From positions 70,897 through 134,896 of the forward strand of contig CASEHD010000003.1 of assembly GCA_949287655.1 (NCBI GenBank): DNA of 64,000 bases, in the 5' to 3' direction. Below the pieces are notes generated by a model. It did no database searches, was not told the DNA's origin, and saw only the letters and a program-made list of their open reading frames with translations. The stretch comes from an uncultured Christensenella sp. GTDB lineage: Bacteria; Bacillota; Clostridia; Christensenellales; UBA3700. Position numbers and translations under genes: made by a program. Below, piece by piece: positions 1-8,431 of the stretch (position 1 is its first letter; each line of letters opens with the position of its first letter).

Positions 1-444
1 GACGACTATGCCCTGTATCTTCGCAGGCGTCGTAGATACGATAAGCGGCTGCTGAACGCCGTCAACCGTTATTATCACAGGAGTCGAAGTGGTCGTAGTA
101 TTCTCTACGGTCCTGTCGCTGTTGCCGTCGCTGTCCGTAGTGACGGTTGTCACGGTTTCTTCGTCGTAAGCTATCTCAACGCTTTCCGAACCGTCGTAGG
201 TTATCAGTATCTCGCACTTGCCCACCCCCTCTATAGACGAAACGATCCCGGAGACCTTTTCGGCGAGCTCCGACGAATCCGCAGCCTCGTCTACGCTCGT
301 CTTGTCATTTACCTGCGTATAGATCAAATATCCAAGCGTCAGAGCCGCGCAAAGCGCGACCGCGACGATGATCTCAATATGTTTTATGCTTTTCAGCCTG
401 GCGATAAATCCCTGTTTTTCGTTTACGTCGTTATTTGTTGTCAT
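1..444 (-). CDS. spoIIIAG: Stage III sporulation protein AG (partial, C-terminus outside window)
   Basis: Last gene of the spoIIIA operon; 148 codons are visible and the stop lies beyond position 1. The ATG at 444 overlaps the end of spoIIIAF by 14 bases. A short basic N-terminus is followed by one membrane segment (about residues 23-42) and an acidic, Ser/Thr/Val-rich extracellular region containing the ring-building-type stretch GKCEILITYDG. Known for the family: SpoIIIAG forms a large ring in the mother-cell membrane, part of the channel linking mother cell and forespore. Identity rests on position after spoIIIAF and on this architecture. Confidence 0.9.
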   Translation of the reverse strand, partial: MTTNNDVNEKQGFIARLKSIKHIEIIVAVALCAALTLGYLIYTQVNDKTSVDEAADSSELAEKVSGIVSSIEGVGKCEILITYDGSESVEIAYDEETVTTVTTDSDGNSDRTVENTTTTSTPVIITVDGVQQPLIVSTTPAKIQGIVV

Positions 445-892
445 ATACCCTCACTTCGTCGCAACCGACCGCCGCTTTTATCAGCGATATTATCTCATCT
501 TCGCAGTCCTCTTTTGTCTGACTGCACAGTGTTATGTCCACGTTTACTCTGTCGATTCCATATATATTTCCGGCAGTGCGAAAAATTACAACGGTCGCGC
601 TTTCGTAGCCGCGAAGTTTGAGACAATTTGTAATTTTTTGTTCGTCCGCGTCCTTTCTGTCGCCGTTCACGCCGTCGATGAACGCGGTATCCGTCTCTAT
701 AACGTCGTCGAAATACTTTGAAAAGTCTATCTCCGATTTAAACGCCTTTGTTATCGGCGACGCGATAACGAGGACGACGATCAGCGCGTAAACGCCTTTT
801 ACATACTTATTGCTTTCGCCTTCGGGCGTCAGTACGTCTATGAGAACGCCGATAACTACGACGCCGACAATGCTCATTATCCACGCCGTCAT
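431..892 (-). CDS. spoIIIAF: Stage III sporulation protein AF
   Basis: A 153-residue protein with two N-terminal membrane segments (about residues 4-22 and 33-50) and a soluble domain of about 100 residues that fits the ring-building fold of SpoIIIAF. Its ATG overlaps the spoIIIAE stop by 4 bases, which implies translational coupling. Family role: component of the SpoIIIA-SpoIIQ channel across the two membranes around the engulfed forespore, needed for SigG activity. The sequence is divergent and the call leans on operon position. Confidence 0.9.
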   Translation of the reverse strand: MTAWIMSIVGVVVIGVLIDVLTPEGESNKYVKGVYALIVVLVIASPITKAFKSEIDFSKYFDDVIETDTAFIDGVNGDRKDADEQKITNCLKLRGYESATVVIFRTAGNIYGIDRVNVDITLCSQTKEDCEDEIISLIKAAVGCDEVRVYDNK

Positions 893-2073
893 ACTACCCC
901 CGCGTTGCAGGTCGCAACGATGAGCATGACCGTAACGATAAACATAAACCCTACGCCCAGTATTATAGCGATGAGTATGCCGAGATTTTTAGATACGCCG
1001 GTCAGCATCAGAGAGAATCTCTCGTCTGATACCGGCTCTATAAGTCCGCTTACCAATCTGAGACCGAGCGAAAACACGGCGATCTCGATCACCGGCGCGG
1101 CGATAGCGGAAAGGATCAGCAGCGTTATCACCAGCCCCGCAGAGTTTTTTATAAGTACAAGCCCCGCAAGTACGAGATCGAACCCGTCCGAAAGATAGCC
1201 GCCGAGCAGCGGCACATAGCTTTGAAGCGCAAATTTCGCGGTTTTTATAGATACGGTATCAGCGACGGCACCGGTAACTCCTTGCGCGGACAAGAAGGTG
1301 GCGAATATTCCGAAAACTCCTCCGAGTATAAAATTCGCGCACGTCTTGAAAAAGTCCGTCAGCTTTGAAAGCTTTATGTTTTTGCTTAAATTCCCGATTA
1401 TTCCGATCGTTGTCGCCGCAATGAAAAGCGGCATTACCAGCGAGGTTACCACGGTCGTCACGCCTGTCGCAAGGATCGCCGTGACAGGTTGATATACCGA
1501 CGCGGAAGTTACAGCACCCAGCGCTGTCAGCAGAGTCAGTAATACCGGAAAAGCCGCGTTCATCAGCGATTGCATACTGTTAACCGTCGCCGTCGCGCCG
1601 ATAAGAAGCTTCGCTACTTTCGCGACAACTACCGATATCATAGCCGCGTAACAGGCGAAATATATTATCTCCGTCGTGCTCTTTTTAAGAAATCCTCCCG
1701 AAAAACCGCCGACTATCGAGTAAAGCAGCGCAATCGCGAATATCGCAATAAGCGACGGAAGCGCGTCGCTTACCGCGCCTGAAGCGACGTCGGCAGCCGC
1801 ATTCAGGAATCCTTGAGCGTCCGTATCGTATTTTCCGCCGATAACATCCTTAATCGTCTGCAATATCCCGTTGTTTCTCACACCCTCTGCGTTGCCGTAT
1901 TCGTCCAGCCAGCTCTGAAGATCTGACAGATCCAGGTCTCCCAGCTTGTCCTCAACTTCGTTTTGCAGTTGTTCTTCCGCGGAATCGTCCGCAAAGACCG
2001 GCGCCCCGCAAATAATGACGACGAAAATACATAACGCTGCGATTATTGCCGCCTTGACTTTTATTCTCTTCAT
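889..2073 (-). CDS. spoIIIAE: Stage III sporulation protein AE
   Basis: A 394-residue multi-pass membrane protein with an N-terminal signal-like segment (residues about 7-28, ending near APVFADD), a short acidic soluble stretch, then about eight hydrophobic helices. This is the usual SpoIIIAE layout and length. It overlaps spoIIIAD and spoIIIAF by 4 bases each. Family role: polytopic membrane component of the SpoIIIA secretion-like apparatus in the mother-cell membrane, expressed under SigE. Confidence 0.95.
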   Translation of the reverse strand: MKRIKVKAAIIAALCIFVVIICGAPVFADDSAEEQLQNEVEDKLGDLDLSDLQSWLDEYGNAEGVRNNGILQTIKDVIGGKYDTDAQGFLNAAADVASGAVSDALPSLIAIFAIALLYSIVGGFSGGFLKKSTTEIIYFACYAAMISVVVAKVAKLLIGATATVNSMQSLMNAAFPVLLTLLTALGAVTSASVYQPVTAILATGVTTVVTSLVMPLFIAATTIGIIGNLSKNIKLSKLTDFFKTCANFILGGVFGIFATFLSAQGVTGAVADTVSIKTAKFALQSYVPLLGGYLSDGFDLVLAGLVLIKNSAGLVITLLILSAIAAPVIEIAVFSLGLRLVSGLIEPVSDERFSLMLTGVSKNLGILIAIILGVGFMFIVTVMLIVATCNAGVV

Positions 2074-2453
2074 ACCAACCCCGCGACCGCGTCGATAAGC
2101 GCGTTTACTATAGGTAAGGCGGTAAGGAATATCGCTATTTTGCCGCCCAAAGCAATCTTTTTGGATATCCCGCCTGCCTCAAGATCGTCGCAGAGACCGC
2201 AGGCGTATTCCGTCAGATATCCGATACCGACTATCTTCATTAAAGCCGAGAACAATTCGTTGTCAATACCCGTCTTGTCGACTATCGACTGCAGAGACAC
2301 AAGCACCGAGGACAGCGATTTTATACATACGATGAGTATCACGATCCCAGTCGCCACCGCAACGACCGCCGCATACTGTCCGTCAGTCTTTTTCAGCAAA
2401 AGACATGCAATCGCGCCGATCATTCCGACAGATACCAGCCTGAAGATGTCCAT
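2070..2453 (-). CDS. spoIIIAD: Stage III sporulation protein AD
   Basis: A 127-residue, strongly hydrophobic protein with about four membrane helices, including the family-typical KTGIDNELFSALMKIVGIGY stretch before the third helix. The start overlaps the last base of spoIIIAC and the end overlaps spoIIIAE by 4 bases. SpoIIIAC and SpoIIIAD are related to each other and are thought to form the membrane core of the feeding-tube channel during engulfment. Confidence 0.94.
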   Translation of the reverse strand: MDIFRLVSVGMIGAIACLLLKKTDGQYAAVVAVATGIVILIVCIKSLSSVLVSLQSIVDKTGIDNELFSALMKIVGIGYLTEYACGLCDDLEAGGISKKIALGGKIAIFLTALPIVNALIDAVAGLV

Positions 2454-2650
2454 CAGTATATCCCCAACACGGATCTCAGACTCTCAAACAATCCGCCGAT
2501 CATATCGACTACCATAAGAAGCACTATGACAAGCCCTGTCAGAGTCACGAGCGTGGCGATCTCGTCCTTGTCGCTCTTCTTCAGGACGGTGTTTATTATC
2601 GCAGTCAGCAGTCCGACTCCCGCAATTTTGAATATAATGCTTACGTCCAC
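2453..2650 (-). CDS. spoIIIAC: Stage III sporulation protein AC
   Basis: A 65-residue protein with two membrane helices. I chose the GTG at 2650, read VDVSIIFKIAGVG, because CGGAGGGG lies 5-6 bases upstream of it. A longer frame opens at 2668 but has no ribosome binding site and would contain this Shine-Dalgarno inside its own coding sequence. B. subtilis SpoIIIAC is 68 residues, so the shorter form fits. Family role: small polytopic partner of SpoIIIAD in the SpoIIIA channel. Confidence 0.9.
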   Translation of the reverse strand: MDVSIIFKIAGVGLLTAIINTVLKKSDKDEIATLVTLTGLVIVLLMVVDMIGGLFESLRSVLGIY

Positions 2651-2664
2651 ATTACCCCTCCGTA

Positions 2665-3165
2665 TCACGCGACGAGAAGCATCGCCGCAAGTCCCGCAAG
2701 AATCCCCAGTTTAAAGGAAAGCGCGCCGTATTTTTTATAGTTTTCTTTTGCGCTTTCTGTTATCGGCGACAAATTCGCGCGGTATTTCGAAAGCTCGGAA
2801 AGCTGCGTGTCCAGATCAGATCTTCCCAGAGAATACAACATCTCCGCGACGAGATTTTTTTCGTAGCCGGTAAGCAGTCTCGAATTTGCCGCTTTAAGGC
2901 AATCCGCTTTTGAAAACTCGCCTTTTTCAAGTAAACCGGCATAGGCGGACAGCATTTTTGCCGCGTCGCTCTTCTTGTCCGCAACATAGGAAGAAGTTAT
3001 ATCGAAAAGCGGCGTCTGAAGGAAAGCTATCCCCTTTTCAAGCGCGTCTATATATCCTGTCAGTTCCGATAAAAGAGACGATCTTCTGCGGTAATACGCG
3101 CTGACGCCGCAGCCGACGTATCCGCAACAGACGAACAAAAGCGCGCCGACCAATATCTTCAGCAA
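2665..3165 (-). CDS. spoIIIAB: Stage III sporulation protein AB
   Basis: A 166-residue protein (B. subtilis 171) with a membrane anchor at residues 3-19, a helical soluble domain and a hydrophobic C-terminal tail (about residues 150-165). The fold resembles GspF-type secretion proteins according to family knowledge. It overlaps the end of spoIIIAA by 7 bases. With the ATPase SpoIIIAA it forms the cytoplasmic and inner-membrane base of the mother-cell to forespore channel. Confidence 0.93.
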   Translation of the reverse strand: MLKILVGALLFVCCGYVGCGVSAYYRRRSSLLSELTGYIDALEKGIAFLQTPLFDITSSYVADKKSDAAKMLSAYAGLLEKGEFSKADCLKAANSRLLTGYEKNLVAEMLYSLGRSDLDTQLSELSKYRANLSPITESAKENYKKYGALSFKLGILAGLAAMLLVA

Positions 3166-4028
3166 CTCTTTATCCTCTCTTTATCGACTATCGTCGAAAC
3201 TTTTCCGATTCCTTCGAGTTGCACATAGTATCTGACAAACGGCGCGAGCGCGCGGTAAGTTTTGTCTTTAAGAAGGCTCAACGCGTCCTTCGCGTGCACT
3301 GTTGCGACTATCTTTACCCCTGAGCGCGATATATCCGCTAAGCAGTCTATCTCGTCTTTTCCGAATATCTCGTCGGTCGCGATAACGTCGGGACGAAGCG
3401 CTCTCACGGCGCCTTCGTACCCGCTTTTCTTATCTGAAACCAGCAAGACGTCGGTGTTTTTTCCCAGATCGAAAGACGGTACGCCGTTCACGCTTGCAGA
3501 AAGTTCGTTTCTTTCGTCTATCACTACGACATTCTTGCCTTTATTCGACAATATTCTGACAAACTCTCTGAGTATCGTTGTCTTGCCCATGCCGGGCGGC
3601 GATATTATCACGGTATTGTCAAAGTCGTCGGCTATCGGGTTCAACGCGCTCGCGCAGCCGAATATCTGTCTGGGGATCCTTATGCAAAGCGAATTTACGT
3701 TTTTAAGCGTAAAAAGCCTGCCGTTTTTATAAACGCCTTCGCCCGACACGCCGATCCTTATCCCGTCGTCGCAACTGAGATATCCGCCTGCGAGTTGAGA
3801 ATTTACCGAATAAACGCTGTGTTTGGTCGCTACCGCAAGTACATGGTCGATGTCCTGTTTATCTGTTTTGCAAGCATGACCGTCCCTGTCGAAAACCGTC
3901 GAATAAACGCCGTATTCCGCAGCGGTAAGCGGCTTATTTACTCTCATTCTGATTTCGGTAAGCTTGTCTTCGTTCTTATCTGCGGTCAATATATTGAAAA
4001 TTCTTTCGGGTAAAAGATCTCTAAGCAT
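3159..4028 (-). CDS. spoIIIAA: Stage III sporulation protein AA, secretion-type ATPase
   Basis: First gene of the spoIIIA operon, 289 residues. The Walker A motif SPPGMGKT is at residues 143-150, followed by VVVIDERNEL and RPDVIATDEI, matching secretion-superfamily ATPases. A good Shine-Dalgarno (GAGGAGAA) precedes the ATG. Family role: cytoplasmic ATPase thought to energise the SpoIIIA channel in the mother cell. A SigE-like promoter lies just upstream (4051-4079). Confidence 0.96.
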   Translation of the reverse strand: MLRDLLPERIFNILTADKNEDKLTEIRMRVNKPLTAAEYGVYSTVFDRDGHACKTDKQDIDHVLAVATKHSVYSVNSQLAGGYLSCDDGIRIGVSGEGVYKNGRLFTLKNVNSLCIRIPRQIFGCASALNPIADDFDNTVIISPPGMGKTTILREFVRILSNKGKNVVVIDERNELSASVNGVPSFDLGKNTDVLLVSDKKSGYEGAVRALRPDVIATDEIFGKDEIDCLADISRSGVKIVATVHAKDALSLLKDKTYRALAPFVRYYVQLEGIGKVSTIVDKERIKSC

Positions 4029-4050
4029 GGTTTTTCTCCTCGGTTACAAT

Positions 4051-4079
4051 AATCTATGCGGACAAGTCCGCGCTATTTC
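4051..4079 (-). promoter_or_regulatory. Candidate SigE promoter of spoIIIA with palindromic spacer
   Basis: On the minus strand GAAATAG (-35-like, 4073-4079) is followed after 14 bases by CATAGATT (-10-like, 4051-4058), close to the SigE pattern of an ATA core and CATA-box. The spacer contains a perfect palindrome, gcggac-aa-gtccgc. SigE control of spoIIIA is known in B. subtilis; the assignment here is by pattern and context only. Confidence 0.4.
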
Positions 4080-4900
4080 ACTCCCGACAAAATTTTACAG
4101 GATTTGCGTTTTACTATCAGCCGCTTTCTTTGTTCCGAGATTTACGTTTGCGGTCGGAGAGCTTTTTCGCAGGATAATGATATTAAAACAACGTAGGATA
4201 AAGCGTATTTTTCGCTATATTCGTTCTTTTTTCTGTGGAAAATTTACTGAAAATCCATAAAAGACACGGCAAGATATGTCGGAATTTTGCTGATAACTGT
4301 CGTACGGTTAGAAACGCCGCGAAAAACACGAGCCGTTTAAAATGATAAAAAAGAGATCGACGCACTGAATTTAATAAAAAAATTTACGTACAAATAATTC
4401 TATAAGTTGCAACACAACGGAATAAACGATCACGATAAAATAACTGCGGTACTGCCCGATATGATATTCGTTACCCGTATAAACTTATCGATCGTTACTA
4501 CGGATATCATACAGGTCTACGGGATCGTATTATCTACGCGGAACCTCATATTATTGAAAATTCAACCGGAAAACACCGGCGCGTACCGCAGAAATTATAT
4601 TTTAATGTCATATAATTAAATTATTATAAGTTATATATCTGGTGTTTTAACAAATACATTGTCTAATATTATTCTAAATTAGCAGCTTTTTCATAATAAA
4701 AACCCTAAAATCGTCTACTCCGCACTTGTCAGGTTGCATTTAATCAACGTTTGCCGTATTTTACCGCCCGGACTTTGCGTTTGCAATTACGCTGCGAGCA
4801 GACAAAACGTTGACTTAAATAATCTCGCAAAATAATTAAATTCCGTTTCCCAAACGCATTACGCTGTTTCCCGATACAATACTCAATATTAAAAACGCAT
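4080..4900. other. AT-rich intergenic region without a supported gene
   Basis: About 820 bases between the spoIIIA promoter and the efp terminator. The only open frames are short, lack ribosome binding sites and have no recognisable similarity. It contains an imperfect long inverted repeat (4738-4752 with 4805-4820). No RNA gene is recognised. Confidence 0.6.
4738..4820. repeat. Imperfect inverted repeat in the efp-spoIIIA gap
   Basis: The left arm ATTTAATCAACGTTT (4738-4752) is the reverse complement of AAACGTTGACTTAAAT (4805-4820) apart from one extra base. The arms enclose about 52 bases. It could be a structured RNA, an operator or the trace of a small mobile element; no second copy was found in the window. 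Confidence 0.45.
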
Positions 4901-4928
4901 AAAAAACGCGCGGCAAAAGCGCCGCGCG
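4901..4928 (-). terminator. Rho-independent terminator after efp
   Basis: Minus-strand hairpin CGCGCGGC-gctttt-GCCGCGCG (perfect 8-bp stem, 4907-4928) followed by six T residues, 19 bases after the efp stop codon. It separates efp from the spoIIIA operon. Confidence 0.92.
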
Positions 4929-4947
4929 GATATCGTCAAACGGAGTA

Positions 4948-5514
4948 TTAAACCCTGGACATATAAGAACCTGTACGGGTATCTACTCTGATCGTATCGC
5001 CTTCGTTGACGAAAAGCGGAACGTTGAGCGTATATCCCGTCTCGAGGGTCGCGGGCTTGGTCGCGTTGGTAGTCGTGTTGCCCTTTACGCCCGGCTCGCT
5101 GTGAACGATCTTAAGCTCTACAAAGTTGGGAGGCTCGACTGAGAACGGATTGCCGTTGTAGAAAGAAACGGTAACCTCGCCGTTTTCGGGTACGAACTGC
5201 AGCGCTTCTTCGCAAGCTTCCTTATTGAGCGGGATCATATCGAAAGTCTCGTTGTCCATAAAGTAGTACAGATCGCCGTCGTTGTAGGAATAACTCATTG
5301 TCTTACGCTCGATATGCGCGGTCGGGAACTTGTCCGTCGGGTTGAACGTCATTTCGATAACGCCGCCGGAGATAACGTTGCGGAGCTTTGTCCTTACAAA
5401 CGCCGCGCCTTTACCCGGTTTGACGTGCAAAAAGTCGACGATCGTCATAACTTTGCCGTCCATTTCAAAGGTTATACCCTTTCTGAAATCGCCTGCCAAT
5501 ATAAAATCAGCCAT
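4948..5514 (-). CDS. efp: Elongation factor P
   Basis: A 188-residue protein with the three-domain EF-P layout. The N-terminal KOW-like domain carries [14 protein letters not shown], whose lysine at residue 35 is the conserved modifiable position that reaches the ribosomal peptidyl-transferase centre. C-terminal OB domains include [14 protein letters not shown] and end in [10 protein letters not shown]. Role: rescues ribosomes stalled at polyproline. The ATG has GGAGG upstream. It lies between pepP and spoIIIA, a common Clostridia arrangement. Confidence 0.98.
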   Translation of the reverse strand: MADFILAGDFRKGITFEMDGKVMTIVDFLHVKPGKGAAFVRTKLRNVISGGVIEMTFNPTDKFPTAHIERKTMSYSYNDGDLYYFMDNETFDMIPLNKEACEEALQFVPENGEVTVSFYNGNPFSVEPPNFVELKIVHSEPGVKGNTTTNATKPATLETGYTLNVPLFVNEGDTIRVDTRTGSYMSRV

Positions 5515-5548
5515 AAAAAACCTCCATTTTGCTTATGCTTCTAATTAT

Positions 5549-5577
5549 TTTTATCATAAGACGGACATATCCGTCAA
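5549..5577 (-). promoter_or_regulatory. Weak promoter and palindromic operator-like site before efp
   Basis: Minus-strand TTGACG (5572-5577) is a fair -35 box, but the matching -10 (ATAAAA at 5549-5554) is poor. Overlapping the -35 is a perfect palindrome, GACGGA-TATG-TCCGTC (5560-5575), which could be a repressor site or a chance hairpin. Confidence 0.3.
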
Positions 5578-5584
5578 TTACCTT

Positions 5585-6646
5585 TTACAATACGATGAGA
5601 TTTTTGTCCGCGTGGGTCAGTATCTCAACGCCGCTTTCCGTCACCAGCGCCATATCCTCTATTCTCAGACCAAAATCTCCTTCCAGATATACGCCGGGCT
5701 CAACGGTAATTATCATACCTTTTTCAAGTACCGCGTCGCATTTAGGCGAAAACGCGGGCATTTCGTGGATATCGACGCCGACGCTGTGACCGAGCGAGTG
5801 CGAGAAGAACTTGTCAAGTCCGAATCCTGCCAGGTATTTTCTCGCAACGCCGTCTATGTCGCAACACTTTTTGCCCGGTCTTATCGCCTTTTCCGCAAGT
5901 TTATTGGCTTCGAGCACCGCATTGTACGCGCGCGCCTTTCTCTCGTCTACCGCGCCGAGGGCGACCGTCCTTGTCATATCCGAACAATATCCTTTATATT
6001 TCGCGCCGAAGTCCATCGTCACGAATTCGCCCCTGCAAAGCTTTCTATCGCTTCTGTGAGCGTGCGGTTTGCTGCCGTTTTCGCCGAAAGCGACGATACT
6101 GTCGAAAGCAAGTTCGCAGCCGTTTTTCAGCATAATATATTCAAGACGCGCCGCGATCTCTATCTCAGATACTCCTTCTTTTATAAAAGGCAATATCTCG
6201 TTGAACGCGGTCTCGGTGACGCTCTGAGCGGTCTTTATAAGGTTTATCTCTCTTTCGCTCTTTACGGCGCGTAATGCCCCGAAAGCCTTGTCTGTCGCGA
6301 CGAACTTCACGCCTTTGAACAGATCTTCGAGCGACTTGTACTCTCCGTAAGAAATATTTTCTTCTACGCCCAGAGTTTTCACGCCGATGCCGCTTACGAT
6401 ATCTTTTATTTCTTCAACCCCGCCCAAAAGCACTTCGAAGCGGTCTCCGATCGCGTTTTTCGCTTCTTCGAGATAGCGCATATCGGTAAAAAAATAGTCT
6501 TTTTCATCGGTTATGAGTATGCGGCAGTTTGTGCTTTCGTATCCCGAAAGATAGAAAGTATTTGACGCCGTGATCACTAATGCGGCGTCCACGCCGTATT
6601 CTTTTAAAATATCTTTAATGCCGTTCATACTCTGATATTTTACCAT
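5585..6646 (-). CDS. pepP: Xaa-Pro aminopeptidase, M24 family
   Basis: A 353-residue M24 metallopeptidase. The N-terminal creatinase-like domain (about 1-125) precedes a pita-bread domain with metal-ligand motifs TMDFGAKYKGYCSDMTRT, HSLGHSVGVDIHE, ITVEPGVYL and GLRIED. It removes N-terminal residues ahead of proline in peptides in the cytoplasm. The first ATG has a close AAGG; a second ATG six codons in (MNGIKDIL) is also possible. It is directly upstream of efp. Confidence 0.93.
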   Translation of the reverse strand: MVKYQSMNGIKDILKEYGVDAALVITASNTFYLSGYESTNCRILITDEKDYFFTDMRYLEEAKNAIGDRFEVLLGGVEEIKDIVSGIGVKTLGVEENISYGEYKSLEDLFKGVKFVATDKAFGALRAVKSEREINLIKTAQSVTETAFNEILPFIKEGVSEIEIAARLEYIMLKNGCELAFDSIVAFGENGSKPHAHRSDRKLCRGEFVTMDFGAKYKGYCSDMTRTVALGAVDERKARAYNAVLEANKLAEKAIRPGKKCCDIDGVARKYLAGFGLDKFFSHSLGHSVGVDIHEMPAFSPKCDAVLEKGMIITVEPGVYLEGDFGLRIEDMALVTESGVEILTHADKNLIVL

Positions 6647-6668
6647 ATCGCCTTATATTTGTAAAGAA

Positions 6669-7514
6669 TTAAAGCGATTTATAGTAGTTTTTCATCGCGA
6701 GTGCGTCCACAGTCTGCGTACCCGCCGATTCACATGCGATATAAGGTTCCAGTTTATAATCGCTTATCGCGCGGAGCAAAGGTTCGAAATCGGGTCCGTA
6801 CTTTTCGTCCTCGAAAGTCAGGTGCCTCAGCTCTCCTTTGTCCGTATACTGAATTTTGCTGAAATGCACGTGCATGTTCACCGTCTTGAAATCGCCCAAT
6901 CCGTCCGCAAGCTTTTCTATTATTCTTTTATAGTCGTCGTAGCTCTTTATCGACCCGCAGTCGCGCGCGTTCAGATGACCGAAATCTATGCACGGCAGCA
7001 GCGTATCGTAATCCTTGCACATGCGTATCACTTCGTCAAGATCGCCGAGTTGCGACTTTTTGCCCATTGTTTCCGCGCATAGCCAGAGGTCGTCGTATCC
7101 CAGCTCGTGTTTTAAACTCATCACCTTATCGAGCCGTTTCATAAGCACGTTCATCGCGTCGCCTCGCTCGGCTTTTAGCGGAGATCCCGGATGAAAAACG
7201 CAGCGTTTACCGCCGAAGCTGCGCAGCGCTTTTAGCGACGAGAATATATATGTATGGTTGTTTTCAGCCTTCTCTTCTTCAAGAGTCGCCAGATTTATGA
7301 AATACGGCGCGTGTACGGAAAATTCAATATTGTATTTTTTGAATTCTTCGCCGATCTCGACCGCCGTCTTTTCCGTTATTCTGACGCCTCTGCCGAACGA
7401 ATACTCGAAACAGTCCAGCCCGAGGTCTGAAAGCCATTTAGCTTCCTGTATAGTGCGAGTATATCCCTGACTTGCGAACAGTTCGCAACTTCCGCTGGGA
7501 CCGAATTTTATCAT
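6669..7514 (-). CDS. AP-endonuclease-family (endonuclease IV-like) TIM-barrel protein
   Basis: A 281-residue protein starting MIKFGPSGSCELFASQGY. It has the metal-binding series of the endonuclease IV / xylose-isomerase-like TIM barrel: SVHAPYFINL, VFHPGS, CAETMGK, CIDFGHLNARD, MHVHFSKIQY and YIACESAG. Endonuclease IV cuts DNA at abasic sites using three metal ions. The order of histidines and acids fits, but the protein may be a divergent relative with another substrate. It starts 2 bases after the ribF stop and sits in the truB-ribF transcription unit. Confidence 0.8.
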   Translation of the reverse strand: MIKFGPSGSCELFASQGYTRTIQEAKWLSDLGLDCFEYSFGRGVRITEKTAVEIGEEFKKYNIEFSVHAPYFINLATLEEEKAENNHTYIFSSLKALRSFGGKRCVFHPGSPLKAERGDAMNVLMKRLDKVMSLKHELGYDDLWLCAETMGKKSQLGDLDEVIRMCKDYDTLLPCIDFGHLNARDCGSIKSYDDYKRIIEKLADGLGDFKTVNMHVHFSKIQYTDKGELRHLTFEDEKYGPDFEPLLRAISDYKLEPYIACESAGTQTVDALAMKNYYKSL

Positions 7515-7516
7515 TT

Positions 7517-8431
7517 TTACCTCCCGAGCACTCTTGCGGCGTCTATCGCGATCTGCGCCGAAAGGTCCTCTTTAGTATCGAATTTTTTTATGTCTCTCAA
7601 CCTTTTTAAAAACTCAACGACGATGAATCTTCCGTAGATATCGTTGTTCCAATGCAGGATATAACTTTCGACGTTGTAGTGGCTGTCGCCGAAAGTCGGA
7701 TGTTCACCCACGCTGGTGACCGCCCTTAGTCTTACGCCGTCTATCAGCACGTTGGTATCGTAAACGCCGCTCGCGATCTGCAGCTTTTCTTCGGGAATAT
7801 CGATATTTGCGGTAGGCGTGCCTATCGTCGCGCCTTCGTGCCTGCCTTTTACGACTCTTCCGGCGACGATATATGGCAAAGGAAGCAGCGCGTTTATCTT
7901 CGCAACCTCGCCCTTAACGACCATTTCGCGTATTTCGCGGCTGGCGATCTTTCTGCCTTCAGCGTATTCGACCATATCGACGATATAGCAGTCGACGCCG
8001 CGATCAAGACAGGATCTTTTCAGCGTATCGGCGTTTCCCTTCGCGCCTGCGCCGTATGTGAAATCGCTGCCCGCGATGATCGCAGAAATATTGAAGTTCT
8101 TAAACAATCCGTTAAGAAAATCCTCTGGAGAAGTCGCAAAGAACTTTTCGTCGGGCATAGCTTTGATGACGATGTCCACGCCCAGCTGCCACAGTCTGAA
8201 AGTCCTTTCTTCGTATGTGAATATCTCCTTTTCGCTGCGTCCGAGCCCGCCGAACGGATCGTCTCTGAACGTGAATACCGCGCTCTTTGCTCCGTCTATC
8301 TTTGCAAACAGTCTGGCGCGTTGGATAAGCGAATTGTGACCGCGGTGCACGCAGTCAAAAAATCCAAGGCAAAGCACGATCTTGTCGTTGCAACCGATTT
8401 TATAGTCTACTTGTCTTATAGAGAATTCCAT
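7517..8431 (-). CDS. ribF: Bifunctional riboflavin kinase / FAD synthetase
   Basis: The N-terminal FAD synthetase domain has the nucleotidyl-transferase motif GFFDCVHRGHNSLI and IASREIREMV. The C-terminal riboflavin kinase domain has GRVVKGRHEGATIGTPTANI and GVYDTNV. It makes FMN and then FAD from riboflavin. I chose the ATG at 8431 (MEFSIRQVDY), which overlaps the end of truB by 16 bases. The longer frame from 8473 adds a non-conserved Arg-rich extension. The resulting 304 residues match the family (about 310). The truB-ribF pair is typical of Firmicutes. Confidence 0.95.
   Translation of the reverse strand: MEFSIRQVDYKIGCNDKIVLCLGFFDCVHRGHNSLIQRARLFAKIDGAKSAVFTFRDDPFGGLGRSEKEIFTYEERTFRLWQLGVDIVIKAMPDEKFFATSPEDFLNGLFKNFNISAIIAGSDFTYGAGAKGNADTLKRSCLDRGVDCYIVDMVEYAEGRKIASREIREMVVKGEVAKINALLPLPYIVAGRVVKGRHEGATIGTPTANIDIPEEKLQIASGVYDTNVLIDGVRLRAVTSVGEHPTFGDSHYNVESYILHWNNDIYGRFIVVEFLKRLRDIKKFDTKEDLSAQIAIDAARVLGR

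Noticed and set aside
4407..4619. 70-codon plus-strand frame in the efp-spoIIIA gap
   Set aside because: No ribosome binding site, no similarity and AT-rich composition; treated as chance.
5330..6274. A 314-codon plus-strand open frame
   Set aside because: It lies opposite efp and pepP, both well supported by motifs; composition is Arg/Phe-rich noise.
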